A stretch of DNA of 64,000 nucleotides from Haberlea rhodopensis (GCA_907163345.1 CAJQUN010000032.1:5990424-6054423); one strand, 5' to 3'. Shown: positions 42,864 through 54,746, numbered from the stretch's first letter. Made by a program: numbers and translations. The notes: a model not told the origin generated them from the sequence alone.

Positions 42864-43942
42864 CTTATATGAAGACATGTAAAATATAATACTACTATCC
42901 ACCCATTTTAAATAGTCTCTAGTTTTTTTTTTTTTTTTTTGGAATAAATAGTTTCTAATAATATTCATCTAATTTTTTTCCATTCACATTCTTCAATGAC
43001 CAAAATGATCATATAAGTCATGGTTTTCACGTAGGGAACAAAACTAAATCTCTAAAATTCGAACAATTAGTGGGTTAGAATTATACTTTTTGTAAATATA
43101 TAATACATAAAAATACATCATTTATATATAAAAAAAACTTGAAAAAAGAAAAAAACGACCACTATTGTCGAATTATTCTTGGGTAATCCCATATTGTATT
43201 ACCCAAATATTGGATCAATGACCAAGATTTATCAATGGTCCACTTATTTATATGGGAATCAATATATTGATAAATGTGTCATTGATCTATCACATGGGAT
43301 ATTGTCCACCCATTCAACCTCCATGACCAATCTAACATGAATATTTTGATCGGCATGAATAAAAGTTACTCGTGACTTTTTTCAAAAGAATTTTATAACT
43401 TTATGCTATACAAAATAGTCCGGCAAATTAACTCATTTTTATTTATGTTCCTTTAAATAATTAAAATTTGGTCTTCGTCATATGACTTGTTTATTTGTTT
43501 GTTTTAGTCTTATTTTGTCGGAGTATAAATGTTACACCGAAAACATTGTAACATTTGTCGCCACATCAGTAAATAGAACTTAGAAAGAAAAAAACAATAT
43601 ACATGATGTTTATCAAATTTTGACTACTTCGAAAAATAAAATAAAAAAATATGGCAACTTACCGGATAAATTTGACTAAATTTCCCTTACTGTACATATA
43701 TAATTCATTAAGAGTGATTTGACTAAAAGTGAGTACTGCTTAGATTTAAATAATTATATTGGGACTTGCTCAATGTTGAAAGCCCATTGTCAAAGAAATT
43801 CATTCAATGGGATATAATATAGTTTACAACAGTGACATTGCAAATTCGTGCGGGGCCCTAAGAGAATCCTGTTCGGCTTGTCTGATATGAATTCTTTATT
43901 TGTTTATTTTGCATAGCAACTGAAAATTTCTTTTCAATTTTT

Positions 43943-43978
<36 letters not shown>

Positions 43979-44119
43979 TGTCTTCAAGGAAGTTTTATAA
44001 TTCCTGCCCTGCTAAACTCCTTTGACACTTCATGTGGATCAATAATGTATCTATATTGTGCACGAGACACATATGCTTGTCATAAAATATACATGTATAT
44101 ATATACGTATATATATTGA
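42864..44119. other. AT-rich intergenic DNA
   Basis: Contains a T run (about 42917-42938) and an AT microsatellite (about 43946-43976). No gene or clear element boundary seen. Confidence 0.45.
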
Positions 44120-44485
44120 TGTCATATAGGATTAGTCAGTTTCTTTGTTAAAAACACATGCAAGCGCCAAACAATAGATATCCCGAACAAAAAGCCACGA
44201 ACATAAATTGACCGAAGAACATCAAAACCTGCTCGGCATACTGATGAAAGGGTAGCAGAAGACCCGAACATAACTAACAAATCAACCGACGCAAAACGAA
44301 CGTGCAATAATGGAACGTGGATTTCTCGGACACGTTTTGATCCAATAATGGCACGATCAGATGAGATCGTGTTCTGGATTTCTCGCGTACCAACCATCGG
44401 GATCAACACTATAAATACACGTAGATAGTCTCATAGCAAAGGATTGAACTTTCTAGGCAAGAAAAGACTCCGAAGAGAGCGTATT
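44120..44485 (+). repeat. LTR fragment of an older element (left half, split by insertion)
   Basis: It starts near TGTCATATAGG and contains a TATA box (TATAAATAC, about 44410) followed by leader-like sequence. It is interrupted at 44486 by the gypsy element and apparently resumes at 53166-53340. Position and the integrase fragment downstream suggest a Tat/Ogre-like gypsy element; the boundaries are inferred. Confidence 0.4.
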
Positions 44486-46404
44486 TGTAATGCCTCGATT
44501 TGTTTTATTCACATATGATATGATTATGGTGTAATTATATCAAATGGCGGTATGATAATGGGGGTTCGGGTGGAACCAAGAATGACTTAATACATGTATG
44601 AAATGATTTATGGCAAGGAATGAAACATGGTGCAAAATGATTTGAATATGCATGTGAAGTTAATTTGAGTTGGACTTGCATTTGAATTTGAATTTCATCT
44701 TCATGTACATGTCCACTAACATGTTATTAGCTTCAAATTACCTATATTAAGGTGACTTAGCATGATGATTAATTGAAATGCTTTTTATTAAGGGATACCA
44801 AGTGAAATCACATACTTCACCTAAACACACCTACAAAATCCCTACACAAGCTCCTCTCTCATTTATTCCTTAGGTTGACTTGTGGAGCTTGGATTTCCTT
44901 TGATAATCAAGCTAGAACATAAAGTGAAGTGATATACGAACTTCTTGGTAAGGGATTCTTGAGTTTAAGCTTGATTTTTGTTGTTGTGAATGAAATATGT
45001 GAAGTTGAGTCTCAAAAGTTCATGTTTGAAATCATAACTTGTTTCTTTGCCAAGAATTGGATTCTAGGATGATAGAAACATGTTTATATGATACTAGGGA
45101 TTGCATGAATCATGGTTACATGTGAAATTATGGGTAGGAGAAGAAATACCATGAAGATAAGCTCAAAATCGCCATTGTCTCGATTTTTCTGATCGTGCCG
45201 ATCGATCGAAAATTTGGTCTCGATCGATCGCCGCGAACAGTGGAATTTTAAGGCGGTTTGAACATTGAGCGATCGATCGGTGATTTTGAGGCGATCGATC
45301 GGTACATGTGGCGATCGATCGGTGCCTTTGTTCGATCGATCGGTGAAGAGTGAATAGTTCGGCGATCGATCGAGAAAATTAGACGATCGATCGGTGATGG
45401 CAGATTTTTGAAAAATGTTAAATTTTTGTAGCATTTATTTTTGAAGCCTCTTATAACATGGTTTATTGTTGATATTGGTGTAGCATCATCACAGGGGACG
45501 GGGCAAAAAGGCAATTAGCCATCAACGCCTGAATTATCGTTTTGTTGTCGTATACCAGGTACGTGTTGACGTACTGAGTATAGATAGTATGTGATGATGA
45601 TGTTATGGTTTTGATATCATATGATTTATGTTAGCTTTGTGTCATATGATTGGTAGTATCATATGCATGTACATACATGGATTTCATATGATTGGGATGG
45701 ATGCCTTGATAGATATGTGTATATGCTTTGGTATGATCATTGCCTTGATAGATATGCCAGGTTTGGTATATGCTTTGGCTGGGATCGTTGCCACGATAGA
45801 TATACTACATATGCTTTGGCTTGATAGATATACGCCTGGTTTGGGTATAAGCTCTGGCTATTATCACAGATGAGTACGGTACTATGATATGTGCTGCTAA
45901 TATGAAGATGTGATGTGGTTCCACTGACATATTGAGCTGAATAGGCATATCATATTTGGCTCGTGATAATAGGGTGATTGATGAGACATGTCATGACATA
46001 GTTGCATTTGTTAATGCATGAGACAGAGCATTCACATTGGATATGATTATTATTGCTTTATTATTGATATTGTGTTTTGATATCGCACTGAGATAGTTGT
46101 TTATCTATACTCATGTTGTGTGCGTTGTAGGGACTTATAGACGTGGGAGGACGGGATGTGAGTCATTTTCCGCTGCGAACTGAACCACTGCCTAGGAGTT
46201 GTGTTTTATTTAAGTTGTTTGAATTCCATATGATGTATATATGGTAGGGTTTTTATAAAGTTGTAACAACTTACTTAGTAAAAACTTCTATCAGTGCATG
46301 TTTTTACTTAATTCAGACTCACGTATGTATGATTAATTGATAATTCAGACTCACGTATGTATGATTAATTGATACATAATGGATTAAGTAACGAGGACCC
46401 CACA
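44486..46404 (+). repeat. 5' LTR of the gypsy element
   Basis: TGTAATGCCTCG...GACCCCACA. It holds eight GATCGATCG-type palindromes (45198-45396), a GTACGT...ACGTAC hairpin (45559-45574), a stretch rich in TTGATAGATAT words (about 45690-45850), and near the end a tandem pair of about 36 bp (CAGACTCACGTATGTATGAT..., about 46314-46375). Confidence 0.95.
45198..45396. repeat. Cluster of GATCGATC palindromes (gypsy 5' LTR)
   Basis: Eight copies, most as GCGATCGATCGGTG. The cluster ends about 1.0 kb before the LTR end. One 22-bp unit (GCGATCGATCGGTGATTTTG plus AG) is single here but present three times in the 3' LTR. Confidence 0.95.
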
Positions 46405-46408
46405 TTAA

Positions 46409-46420
46409 TGGTATCAGAGC
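46409..46420 (+). other. Primer-binding site (initiator-Met tRNA)
   Basis: TGGTATCAGAGC four bases after the LTR end CCCCACA. Confidence 0.92.
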
Positions 46421-46588
46421 AGTGGTTCGAGAACGGGATGAACATGGGTAGAGGAAGTGTATTAGGGAGTTACCTAAACACTTGAAAACATGTTGAAAAT
46501 GGTCATATCATGTTAGGATTTGTAATGTAATGTTCTTCTAACATGTTTTTTCATTTTGAATGTTATTGTTAACCCTTGATATACAGTT

Positions 46589-49500
46589 ATGACAGACAGA
46601 GGGTATCATGAGGATGTTGGGGATGCCATGAGTGGCAATGCTAGTGTGCGGATGGCGCCTGTGCCACCACCACCAATTGAGCAAGGGCCAGTGGAACAGG
46701 TCTTGTTGCCTGGGGAATTGACGTTGACGCAATTTCTGAGTTATCAGCCACCCAGGTTTGAGGGGACTGAATCAGGGGAACTGGCGGAGGAATGGCTGGA
46801 ACGTGTGGAACAGATATTTATATCAGCACCGTGTGCCAAGACTGCTTGGTTACGCTTAGCTGAATTCCAGTTAGCTAAGAAAGCTATGATGTGGTGGAAA
46901 TCCACAGTGCTTGAGCTGAGGGCTCAAGGACAGACAGTTAACTGGGATGTGTTTAGAACGAAGTTTCTTGAGCATTATTTCTCTGTTACTGCAAGGCAGA
47001 GGAAAGAGGATGAATTTACAAACTTGAGACAGGGATCAATGACAGTATCGGACTATGCTGTACAATATTCTTCTTTGCTCCGGTATGTGCCACATATTGC
47101 TGTAAACACAAAGGCAAAGATCAGACAATTTGTGAAAGGTTTGAGGCCTGAATTGTTTGATAGGGTCATGTCCAATAACCCTACATCATATGAAGAAGCA
47201 TTGACTAGAGCCGAGATGGCTGAAATTGCCGTAGGGGTATACAAAGATGTTGGACAAGCCCAACCACCTACATCTGAGAGTATGAGACCTAAAGGAGAAC
47301 CATTTAAATCACCACGAGGTGGTGCATCTTCCTCTCGATTTAGTGGAAAATGGTTTACAATGCGAAAGGGTGGTGAACGAGGTTCAAAAGGACAGTCCCA
47401 AGGAAGTAGTAGTAGTAGTGGACGAGGATTACAATGTTTTAAATGTGGAGGGCCACATTTTCAAAGAAATTGTCCACAGTTTGATACAGTGGTTTGTTTC
47501 CGTTGTGGGAAGCCAGGACATGTGATCCGTGATTGTCCTCAAGTGGGTGGACAACAGAGAAGAGGACCCATGTCAGAGAATACAATACAACATAGACCAC
47601 AAGGTGTACCACAATTTGGTGGAGGACAGAGGGCAGGACCACCTCAGGCTCAGGTATATGCACTGAACAGGGAGGAAACAGAGGCAGCTCCTGATGATGT
47701 GATAGCGGGTAAGTGTACTTTGTTCACTTATACAACTTTACTTTTGATTGATACTGGTGCATCACATTCTTTTGTTGCACAAAATTTTATTGACCGGTAT
47801 CATATATGCTCGTCTCCACTGTTGATGCCTCTTTATGTTTCGACACCCATGGGAACTACTGTGATGGCTTGTCAGAGTGTGTCTGATTGTGATATTCAGT
47901 TTGAGACTGAGTATGGACTACAAGCTGATTTGATTGTGTTAGATATGACAGATTTTGATTGCATCCTTGGAATCGATGTGTTGAGTAAATATCAGTCTGT
48001 TGTCGATTGTTGTCAGAAGATAGTGAGATTTCAGTCTGATACTGAAAATCAATGGTTCTTCTATAGCCAGGGATCGAGGGCAAGGATTCCTTTGATATCA
48101 GCACTCCGAATGTCGCGTTTGTTAGAACGTGGACATGCGGGTTATTTGATTTATGCCCTTGATGTAACTGAACAGAAAAGAGAAAGGAAAGTGGAGGAGA
48201 TACCAGTGGTTGCAGAATATGCGGATGTGTTTCTAGATGAGATACCTGGATTCCCACCGAGTCGAGAAGTGGAATTTGGTATTGATTTGATACCTGGTAC
48301 TTCTGCAATTTCACGAGCTCCTTATCGGATGGCACCAACTGAATTGAAAGAATTGAAAACTCAATTGCAAGACTTATTGGACAAGGGGTACATACGTCCT
48401 AGTGTATCGCCCTGGGGTGCTCCGGTTTTATTTGTTAAGAAGAAGGATGGGACAATGCGACTGTGTATTGACTATCTACAATTGAACAAGGTAACAATAA
48501 AGAATAAATATCATCTTCCTCGTATTGATGATTTGTTTGATCAGTTACAGGGATCAAGGATATATTCTAAGATTGATTTGAGGTCAGGATATCATCAAAT
48601 ACGTGTGAGGGAAGGAGATATACAGAAGACAGCATTCAGAACTCGTTATGGACATTATGAGTTTCTGGTGATGCCATTTGGAGTGACAAATGCTCCTGCT
48701 GTCTTTATGAGTTTAATGAATCGTGTGTTCCAGGAATACCTTGATCGTTTTGTCATTGTCTTTATCGATGATATACTGATCTATTCACAGAGTGATGCAG
48801 AACATGTTCAACATTTGCATATGGTATTGCAATTGTTGAGGACACATCAGTTATATGCCCAACTCAGTAAGTGTGAGTTTTGGTTGACTAGTGTCGGCTT
48901 TTTGGGGCATGTAATTTCAGAAGAAGGTATATCAGTTGATCCGAAGAAAATTGAAACAGTGTTGAATTGGTCAGCACCTACTTCTGTGCTAGAGATTCGT
49001 AGTTTCTTGGGTTTGGCTGGCTATTATAGACGATTTGTTGAAGGATTTTCATCAATTGCCAAACCATTGACACAATTGACACAGAAAGGAGTACCGTTTC
49101 GATGGTCGGAGGCATGTGAGCGTAGTTTTCAGGAATTGAAACATCGATTAACTACAGCTCCAGTTTTGATTATTCCATCGGAGCATGACAGGTTTGCCTT
49201 ATATACTGATGCATCATTACTAGGTTTGGGTTGTGTATTGATGCAGGATAAACATGTAGTGGCTTATGCATCACGACAATTGAAGCCACATGAAATGAGA
49301 TATCCAGTACATGATCTGGAATTAGCTGCCATTGTCTTTGCCTTAAAGATATGGCGACATTATTTATATGGTACATCGTTTACCATATATACAGATCGTA
49401 AGAGTTTAAAGTTTTTATTCACTCAAGCAGAGTTGAATATGAGACAAAGAAGATGGATGGATCTGTTGAAAGATTATGATTGTGAGATTGAATATCATCC

Positions 49501-50197
49501 AGGAAAGGCTAATCTTACAGCAGATGCCTTGAGTCGAAAAGTACATCATACGGCTGATGAGATGATTCATTTATCAGCATTGATGACTTCTTGTTGTACT
49601 TTGGGTTATGATTTTGATGTGGAAACAGTGCCAGTACGGGTATCAACATTATTGGTTGAACCTGACATTTTTGACAAAATCAGAAAGGCACAAATGACTG
49701 ATGATGAGGTACAACATTGGAAAGAAATGATAAGTCAAGGACAAACATCGCAGTTTATACTTGCAAATGATGGAATTCTGAAATACAGGACTTGTTGGGT
49801 AGTACCTGCGATATTAGGACTACGCCAAGAACTACTACAACGTGCTCATTGTAGTAGATACAATATACATCCTGGAGGAAAGAAAATGTATCATGATTTA
49901 CGTACCCAATTTTGGTGGAAACGTATGAAACAGGATGTGTTGAGCTTTGTGAAACGGTGTTTGATCTGTCAACAAGTGAAAGCGGAAAGACAGAAACCAG
50001 GAGGTGAATTACACAGTTTGGAAATTCCTCAGTGGAAATGGGAACATATCACGATGGATTTTGTGACTCATTTGCCACGGACGTCTTCTGGTTGCGATGC
50101 TATTTGGGTGATCGTTGACCGACTCACCAAAGTATCTCATTTCGTGCCATATTGTATGACATTTACATGGTATACCAGTTTCCATTGTATCGGATAG
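46589..50197 (+). CDS. Gypsy Gag-protease-RT-RNase H-integrase polyprotein, truncated in integrase
   Basis: ATG start; 1,202 codons. Domains: gag (LPGELTLTQFLSYQPPRFEG); two zinc knuckles (CFKCGGPHFQRNC and CFRCGKPGHVIRDC, about residues 284-315); protease LLIDTGASHSF near 389; RT with KKKDGTMRLCIDYLQLNK, SKIDLRSGYHQI and VFIDDILIYS near 730; RNase H with LYTDASLLGLGCV and KIWRHYLYG; integrase zinc module (HCSRYNIHPGGKKMYHDLR, CLICQQVK) and the first catalytic Asp (ITMDFVTHLPRT). Compared with the 23-kb gypsy, RT has CIDYLQLNK instead of CIDYRQLNK and KYHLPRIDD instead of RYPLPRIDD, possible damaging changes. The frame ends prematurely after CMTFT because about 16 codons are deleted out of frame. 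Confidence 0.95.
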   Translation: MTDRGYHEDVGDAMSGNASVRMAPVPPPPIEQGPVEQVLLPGELTLTQFLSYQPPRFEGTESGELAEEWLERVEQIFISAPCAKTAWLRLAEFQLAKKAMMWWKSTVLELRAQGQTVNWDVFRTKFLEHYFSVTARQRKEDEFTNLRQGSMTVSDYAVQYSSLLRYVPHIAVNTKAKIRQFVKGLRPELFDRVMSNNPTSYEEALTRAEMAEIAVGVYKDVGQAQPPTSESMRPKGEPFKSPRGGASSSRFSGKWFTMRKGGERGSKGQSQGSSSSSGRGLQCFKCGGPHFQRNCPQFDTVVCFRCGKPGHVIRDCPQVGGQQRRGPMSENTIQHRPQGVPQFGGGQRAGPPQAQVYALNREETEAAPDDVIAGKCTLFTYTTLLLIDTGASHSFVAQNFIDRYHICSSPLLMPLYVSTPMGTTVMACQSVSDCDIQFETEYGLQADLIVLDMTDFDCILGIDVLSKYQSVVDCCQKIVRFQSDTENQWFFYSQGSRARIPLISALRMSRLLERGHAGYLIYALDVTEQKRERKVEEIPVVAEYADVFLDEIPGFPPSREVEFGIDLIPGTSAISRAPYRMAPTELKELKTQLQDLLDKGYIRPSVSPWGAPVLFVKKKDGTMRLCIDYLQLNKVTIKNKYHLPRIDDLFDQLQGSRIYSKIDLRSGYHQIRVREGDIQKTAFRTRYGHYEFLVMPFGVTNAPAVFMSLMNRVFQEYLDRFVIVFIDDILIYSQSDAEHVQHLHMVLQLLRTHQLYAQLSKCEFWLTSVGFLGHVISEEGISVDPKKIETVLNWSAPTSVLEIRSFLGLAGYYRRFVEGFSSIAKPLTQLTQKGVPFRWSEACERSFQELKHRLTTAPVLIIPSEHDRFALYTDASLLGLGCVLMQDKHVVAYASRQLKPHEMRYPVHDLELAAIVFALKIWRHYLYGTSFTIYTDRKSLKFLFTQAELNMRQRRWMDLLKDYDCEIEYHPGKANLTADALSRKVHHTADEMIHLSALMTSCCTLGYDFDVETVPVRVSTLLVEPDIFDKIRKAQMTDDEVQHWKEMISQGQTSQFILANDGILKYRTCWVVPAILGLRQELLQRAHCSRYNIHPGGKKMYHDLRTQFWWKRMKQDVLSFVKRCLICQQVKAERQKPGGELHSLEIPQWKWEHITMDFVTHLPRTSSGCDAIWVIVDRLTKVSHFVPYCMTFTWYTSFHCIG

Positions 50198-51104
50198 GGA
50201 TCCGAGATTTACTTCTCATTTTTGGGAAGGGTTACAGACATCGTTGGGAACTGAAGTACGGTTGAGTATAGCATATCATCCTCAGACAGATGGACAAACA
50301 GAGCGTACGATACAAACACTTGAGGATATGTTGCGTGCCTGTGTATTAGAGTTTGATAACTCGTGGCAAGATTCATTGCCATTAGTGGAATTTTCATATA
50401 ACAACAATTATCAGTCTAGTATACAGATGGCACCATTTGAGGCTTTGTATGGGCGACGATGTAGATCGCCATTGTATTGGAATGATGTGGATCAGTCTTT
50501 CTTACATGGACCGGATATGATTCATGAAATGGAAGAGAAAGTGAAGTTAATTCGATTGAAACTTAAAGCTGCTCAGGACAGACAGGCTGCTTATGCCAAT
50601 AAGCGACGTAGACCACGTGAATTTCAAGTTGGTGACCGTGTGTTCTTGAAAATCTCACATTTTAAAGGTGTAGTACGGTTTGGTAAGCGTGGAAAATTGT
50701 CTCCACGATACATTGGTCCGTATGAGGTATTGCAACGTATTGGTACGTTGGCATATCGATTGGCACTACCACCGGCCTTGAGTAGTATTCATGATGTCTA
50801 TCATGTTTCACTGTTAAGGAAGTATGAACCAGATCCGAGTCATGTATTACAGTTACCTGATGTACAGTTGGATACAGATGTGTCGTATGAGGAACGACCG
50901 GTTATGATCTTGGATCGAGCTGAACGCAGGTTGCGTAATAAAGTGATTCCTATGGTTAAGGTACAGTGGGACAGACGGGGTGTCGAAGAGGCAACGTGGG
51001 AGACGGTGCAGCATATGATGCAACGGTATCCAGATTTGTTTTCTGGTATGTTGATATGTTATTTATACATGTTTCTTATGTTACATATATCATATATATT
51101 ATGA
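50170..51104 (+). pseudogene. Gypsy integrase core remainder and chromodomain-like tail
   Basis: After the deletion the sequence resumes in another frame as GIPVSIVSDRDPRFTSHFWE (second catalytic Asp), then DGQTERTIQTLEDM (catalytic Glu), GPYEVLQRIG, and the tail RPVMILDRAERRLRNKVIP with VQWDRRGVEEATWE. The missing stretch corresponds to HLRMAQLYVRDVVRLH in the 23-kb gypsy, between the first and second catalytic Asp. It cannot be translated together with the upstream part. Confidence 0.92.
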
Positions 51105-51155
51105 TGTGAAGCATGTATTATGTTTGTATATGCAATTTCGAGGACGAAATTCAAT

Positions 51156-51169
51156 AAGTGGGGGAGAAT
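51156..51169 (+). other. Polypurine tract
   Basis: AAGTGGGGGAGAAT lies directly before the LTR start TGTAATG and after GAGGACGAAATTC. Confidence 0.9.
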
Positions 51170-53165
51170 TGTAATGCCTCGATTTGTTTTATACACATAT
51201 GATATGATTATGGTGTAATTAAATCAAATGGCGTTATGATAATGGGGGTTCGGGTGGAACCAAGAATGACTTAATACATGTATGAAATGATTTATGGCAA
51301 GGAATGAAACATGGTGCAAAATGATTTGAATATGCATGTGAAGTTAATTTGAGTTGGACTTGCATTTGAATTTGAATTTCATCTTCATGTACATGTCCAC
51401 TAACATGTTATTAGCTTCAAATAACCTATATTAAGGTGACTTAGCATGATGATTAATTGAAATGCTTTTTATTAAGGGATACCAAGTGAAATCACATACT
51501 TCACCTAAACACACCTACAAAATCCCTACACAAGCTCCTACAAAATCCCTACACAAGCTCCTCTCTCATTTATTCCTTAGGTTGACTTGTGGAGCTTGGA
51601 TTTCCTTTGATAATCAAGCTAGAACATAAAGTGAAGTGATATACGAACTTCTTGGTAAGGGATTCTTGAGTTTAAGCTTGATTTTTGTTGTTGTGAATGA
51701 AGTATGTGAAGTTGAGTCTCAAAAGTTCATGTTTGAAATCATAACTTGTTTCTTTGCCAAGAATTGGATTCTAGGATGATAGAAACATGTTTATATGATA
51801 CTAAGGATTGCATGAATCATGGTTACACGTGAAATTATGGGTAGGAGAAGAAATACCATGAAGATAAGCTCAAAATCGCCATTGTCTCGATTTTTCTGAT
51901 CGTGCCGATCGATCGAAAATTTGGTCTCGATCGATCGCCGCGAACAGTGAAATTTTAAGGCGGTTTGAACATTGAGCGATCGATCGGTGATTTTGAGGCG
52001 ATCGATCGGTGATTTTGAGGCGATCGATCGGTGATTTTGAGGCAATCGATCGGTACATGTGGCGATCGATCGGTGCTTTTTTTCGATCGATCGGTGAAGA
52101 GTGAATAGTTCGGCGATCGATCGAGAAAATTAGGCGATCGATCGGTGATGGCAGATTTTTGAATGTTAAATTTTTGTAGCATTTATTTTTGAAGCCTCTT
52201 ATAACATGGTTTATTGTTGATATTGGTGTAGCATCATCACAGGGGACGGGGCAAAAAGGCAATTAGCCATCAACGCCTGAATTATCGTTTTGTTGTCGTA
52301 TACCAGGTACGTGTTGACGTACTGAGTATATATAGTATGTGATGATGATGTTATGGTTTTGATATCATATGATTTATGTTAGCTTTGTGTCATATGATTG
52401 GTAGTATCATATGCATGTACATACATGGATTTCATATGATTGGGATGGATGCCTTGATAGATATGTGTATATACTTTGGTAAGATCATTGCCTTGATAGA
52501 TATGCCAGGTTTGGTATATGCTTTGGCTGGGATCGTTGCCATGATAGATATACTACATATGCTTTGGCTTGAGAGATATACGCCTGGTTTGGGTATATGC
52601 TCTGGCTATTATCACAGATGAGTAAGGTACTATGATATGTGCTGCTAATATGAAGATGTGATGTGGTTCCACTGACATATTGAGCTGAATAGGCATATCA
52701 TATTGGGCTCGTGATAATAGGGTGATTGATGAGACATGTCATGACATAGTTGCATTTGTTAATGCATGAGACAGAGCATTCACATTGGATATGATTATTA
52801 TTGCTTTATTATTGATATTGTGTTTTGATATCGCACTGAGATAGTTGTTTATCTATACTCATGTTGTGTGAATGTTTCTGTAGGGCTGTAGGGACTTATA
52901 GACGTGGGAGGACGGGATGTGAGTCGTTTTCCGCTGCAAGCTGAACCACTGCCTAGGAGTTGTTTTTATTTAAGTTGTTTGAATTCCATATGATGTATAT
53001 ATGGTAGGGTTTTTATAAAGTTGTAACAACTTACTTAGTAAAAACTTCTAATCAGTGCATGTTTTTACTTAATTCAGACTCACATATGTATGATTAATTG
53101 ATAATTCAGACTCACGTATGTATGATTAATTGATACATAATGGATTCAGTAACGAGGACCCCACA
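51170..53165 (+). repeat. 3' LTR of the gypsy element
   Basis: Same layout as the 5' LTR, with two extra 22-bp GATCGATCG units (cluster about 51907-52150), an extra 23-bp copy of CTACAAAATCCCTACACAAG plus CTC near 51540, and a 13-bp net insertion near 52870 (GTAGGGCTGTAGGG). It has its own hairpin at about 52306-52321. Confidence 0.95.
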
Positions 53166-53712
53166 TTATTATAGTCTGTTCGGTCTTTCATTCTTATGCT
53201 GTTTCCGAAAGTTCTTATTTCGTGTCTAAGTCCTATAAATCAATACATATTTATAGTGAAGATTTATACTGGACTAGGTCCTGTGATTTTTCCTTCGAGG
53301 TTTTCCACGTAAAAATTGTTGTGTCATTCATTTTTCCACAGCACATAATTCTACCGAACACGAAAAATAATTCTACCGAAGAAGAAGTGATTAAGTTCTT
53401 GTGGACGAATAGAATATGTCGATTCAGAATACCCAGAAAATTGGTCTCAGATAATGGAAGACAATTTCAGGGGAAGAGAGTTCATGATTAGTGAAAGGAC
53501 ATGAAAATTACACAAGTATTCACCTCGGTAGCTTATCCTCAATCCAATGGATAATCCGAGGTGACGAATTGTATCCTATTACATGGGATTAAAACAAGGT
53601 TGGAAGTGGTAGAGGAGCATTGGTTGATGAATTATCGGGTCTACTATGGGCATACCGAACTATACCACAAATATCTACATGCAAAACTCCATATAGCTTG
53701 GTTGATGGTCCT
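53166..53712 (+). pseudogene. LTR tail and integrase fragment of a Tat/Ogre-like gypsy element
   Basis: 53166-53340 looks like the rest of the LTR begun at 44120. From about 53385 the frame reads STEEEVIKFLWTNRICRFRI, then RKLVSDNGRQFQGK (second catalytic Asp), a stop, then in other frames DMKITQVFTSVAYPQSNG and EVTN, and LWAYRTT-like remains near 53645. This is the integrase core of Tat/Ogre-type gypsy elements. The internal region between LTR and integrase is missing, and the fragment is cut at 53712 by the copia LTR. Confidence 0.7.
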
Positions 53713-53749
53713 TGTTGGGAAAACGATTTCTAAAGTTTTGGTAATTACA

Positions 53750-54200
53750 AACCGGATAACAAAGACCAACTCGATGAAGTCCTACCGGATATTAAAGACC
53801 AACTGGATGAAGTCCTACCGGATATTAAAGACCAACTGGATAAAGACTCCTACCGGGTGAAGACATAAACTGGATGCCTACCAACTGGATAGACATCAAC
53901 TGGACAAGACATAAACTGGATGGACATCAACCGGACGAAGTCATCAACTGGATGGACATCAACCGGATGAAGTCATCAACCGGATGAAGACATCAACTGG
54001 ATGAAGACATCAACTGGATGGACATCAACCGGACGAAGTCATCAACTGGTTAAGACATCAACTGGATAGACATCAACCGGGTGAAGACATCAATCGTACA
54101 AGCTATCAACCGGACAAACTTAAACTGGATGGACATCTACTGGACAACTATCAACTGAATAGTCTCTCACTGAACAAGGACATCAACTGGTCATAAGTGG
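53750..54200. promoter_or_regulatory. Array of MYB-core-like CAAC(T/C)GG words upstream of the TATA box
   Basis: About sixteen CAACTGG or CAACCGG words, most in the frame GACATCAAC(T/C)GGA(T/C)GAAG, spaced about 15-20 bp, plus AAACTGG and TACCGG variants. CAACTG and CAACCG fit the plant MYB core YAACNG (CNGTTR on the other strand). The array ends about 260 bp before the TATA box. Enhancer function is inferred. Confidence 0.7.
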
Positions 54201-54746
54201 ATGAACGACCAGTTGAACAAAGAAAACCAGCAGAAGTCTGAACTTCCACTTAAGAGCACTAAGCAACTAGACAAAATCAGTACAACATTCTCTGACAAAG
54301 GTACAACAGAGCGGCGCACCCTGCTATATCTCCGCCACCATTACCGTCAGAGTGAAAAGAGTCGTTGCTTTACAAAATAGGAAAGAAGACAATATGAAAT
54401 TTGAAAGCTAATCTCTTCCATATACAGAAAGGCTACCGTTGGACATCCAAACCTATAAATACATCCAAGCAGAGAATGAAGAGGTGCTGAGCAATTTTCA
54501 ACTAAGAGATATACTTCAAAGCAAACAAGAAAGTTATACTACTGATATTCCAAACGTTCAGCAAAGAGCAGACAAACAGTAAACTGAATCTGTGATAGAT
54601 TATCTTCAATTGAAGTCTGCTGCTCAAAAACTCTCAAAGCTAGAAAGTGTATTCTGTAAAGAGTGTCATAGAATCCATTGTAACCAAAAGTTAAGAAGAG
54701 TGTGATTGCTAGGAGTTTAGGCCAAGTGTGTTAGTGCCTAAGAAGG

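Larger units (their letters stand above)
44486..53165 (+). mobile_element. Ty3/gypsy chromovirus (Tekay/Del-like), nearly complete
   Basis: LTRs 44486-46404 (1,919 bp) and 51170-53165 (1,996 bp), an iMet PBS, a long gag-pol frame and a PPT. The 5-bp flanks are GTATT and TTATT, a TSD with one mismatch. The LTRs differ by about 25 substitutions (by eye) plus indels that add up exactly to 77 bp, so it is older than the 23-kb gypsy. Pol is disabled by a deletion in integrase near 50168. Confidence 0.93.

Noticed and set aside
45084..45514. Frames with repeated TDRS/DRSP words, also at 24120, 31376 and 51791
   Set aside because: They arise from the GATCGATC palindrome clusters inside LTRs and read similarly in both strands because the word is self-complementary.
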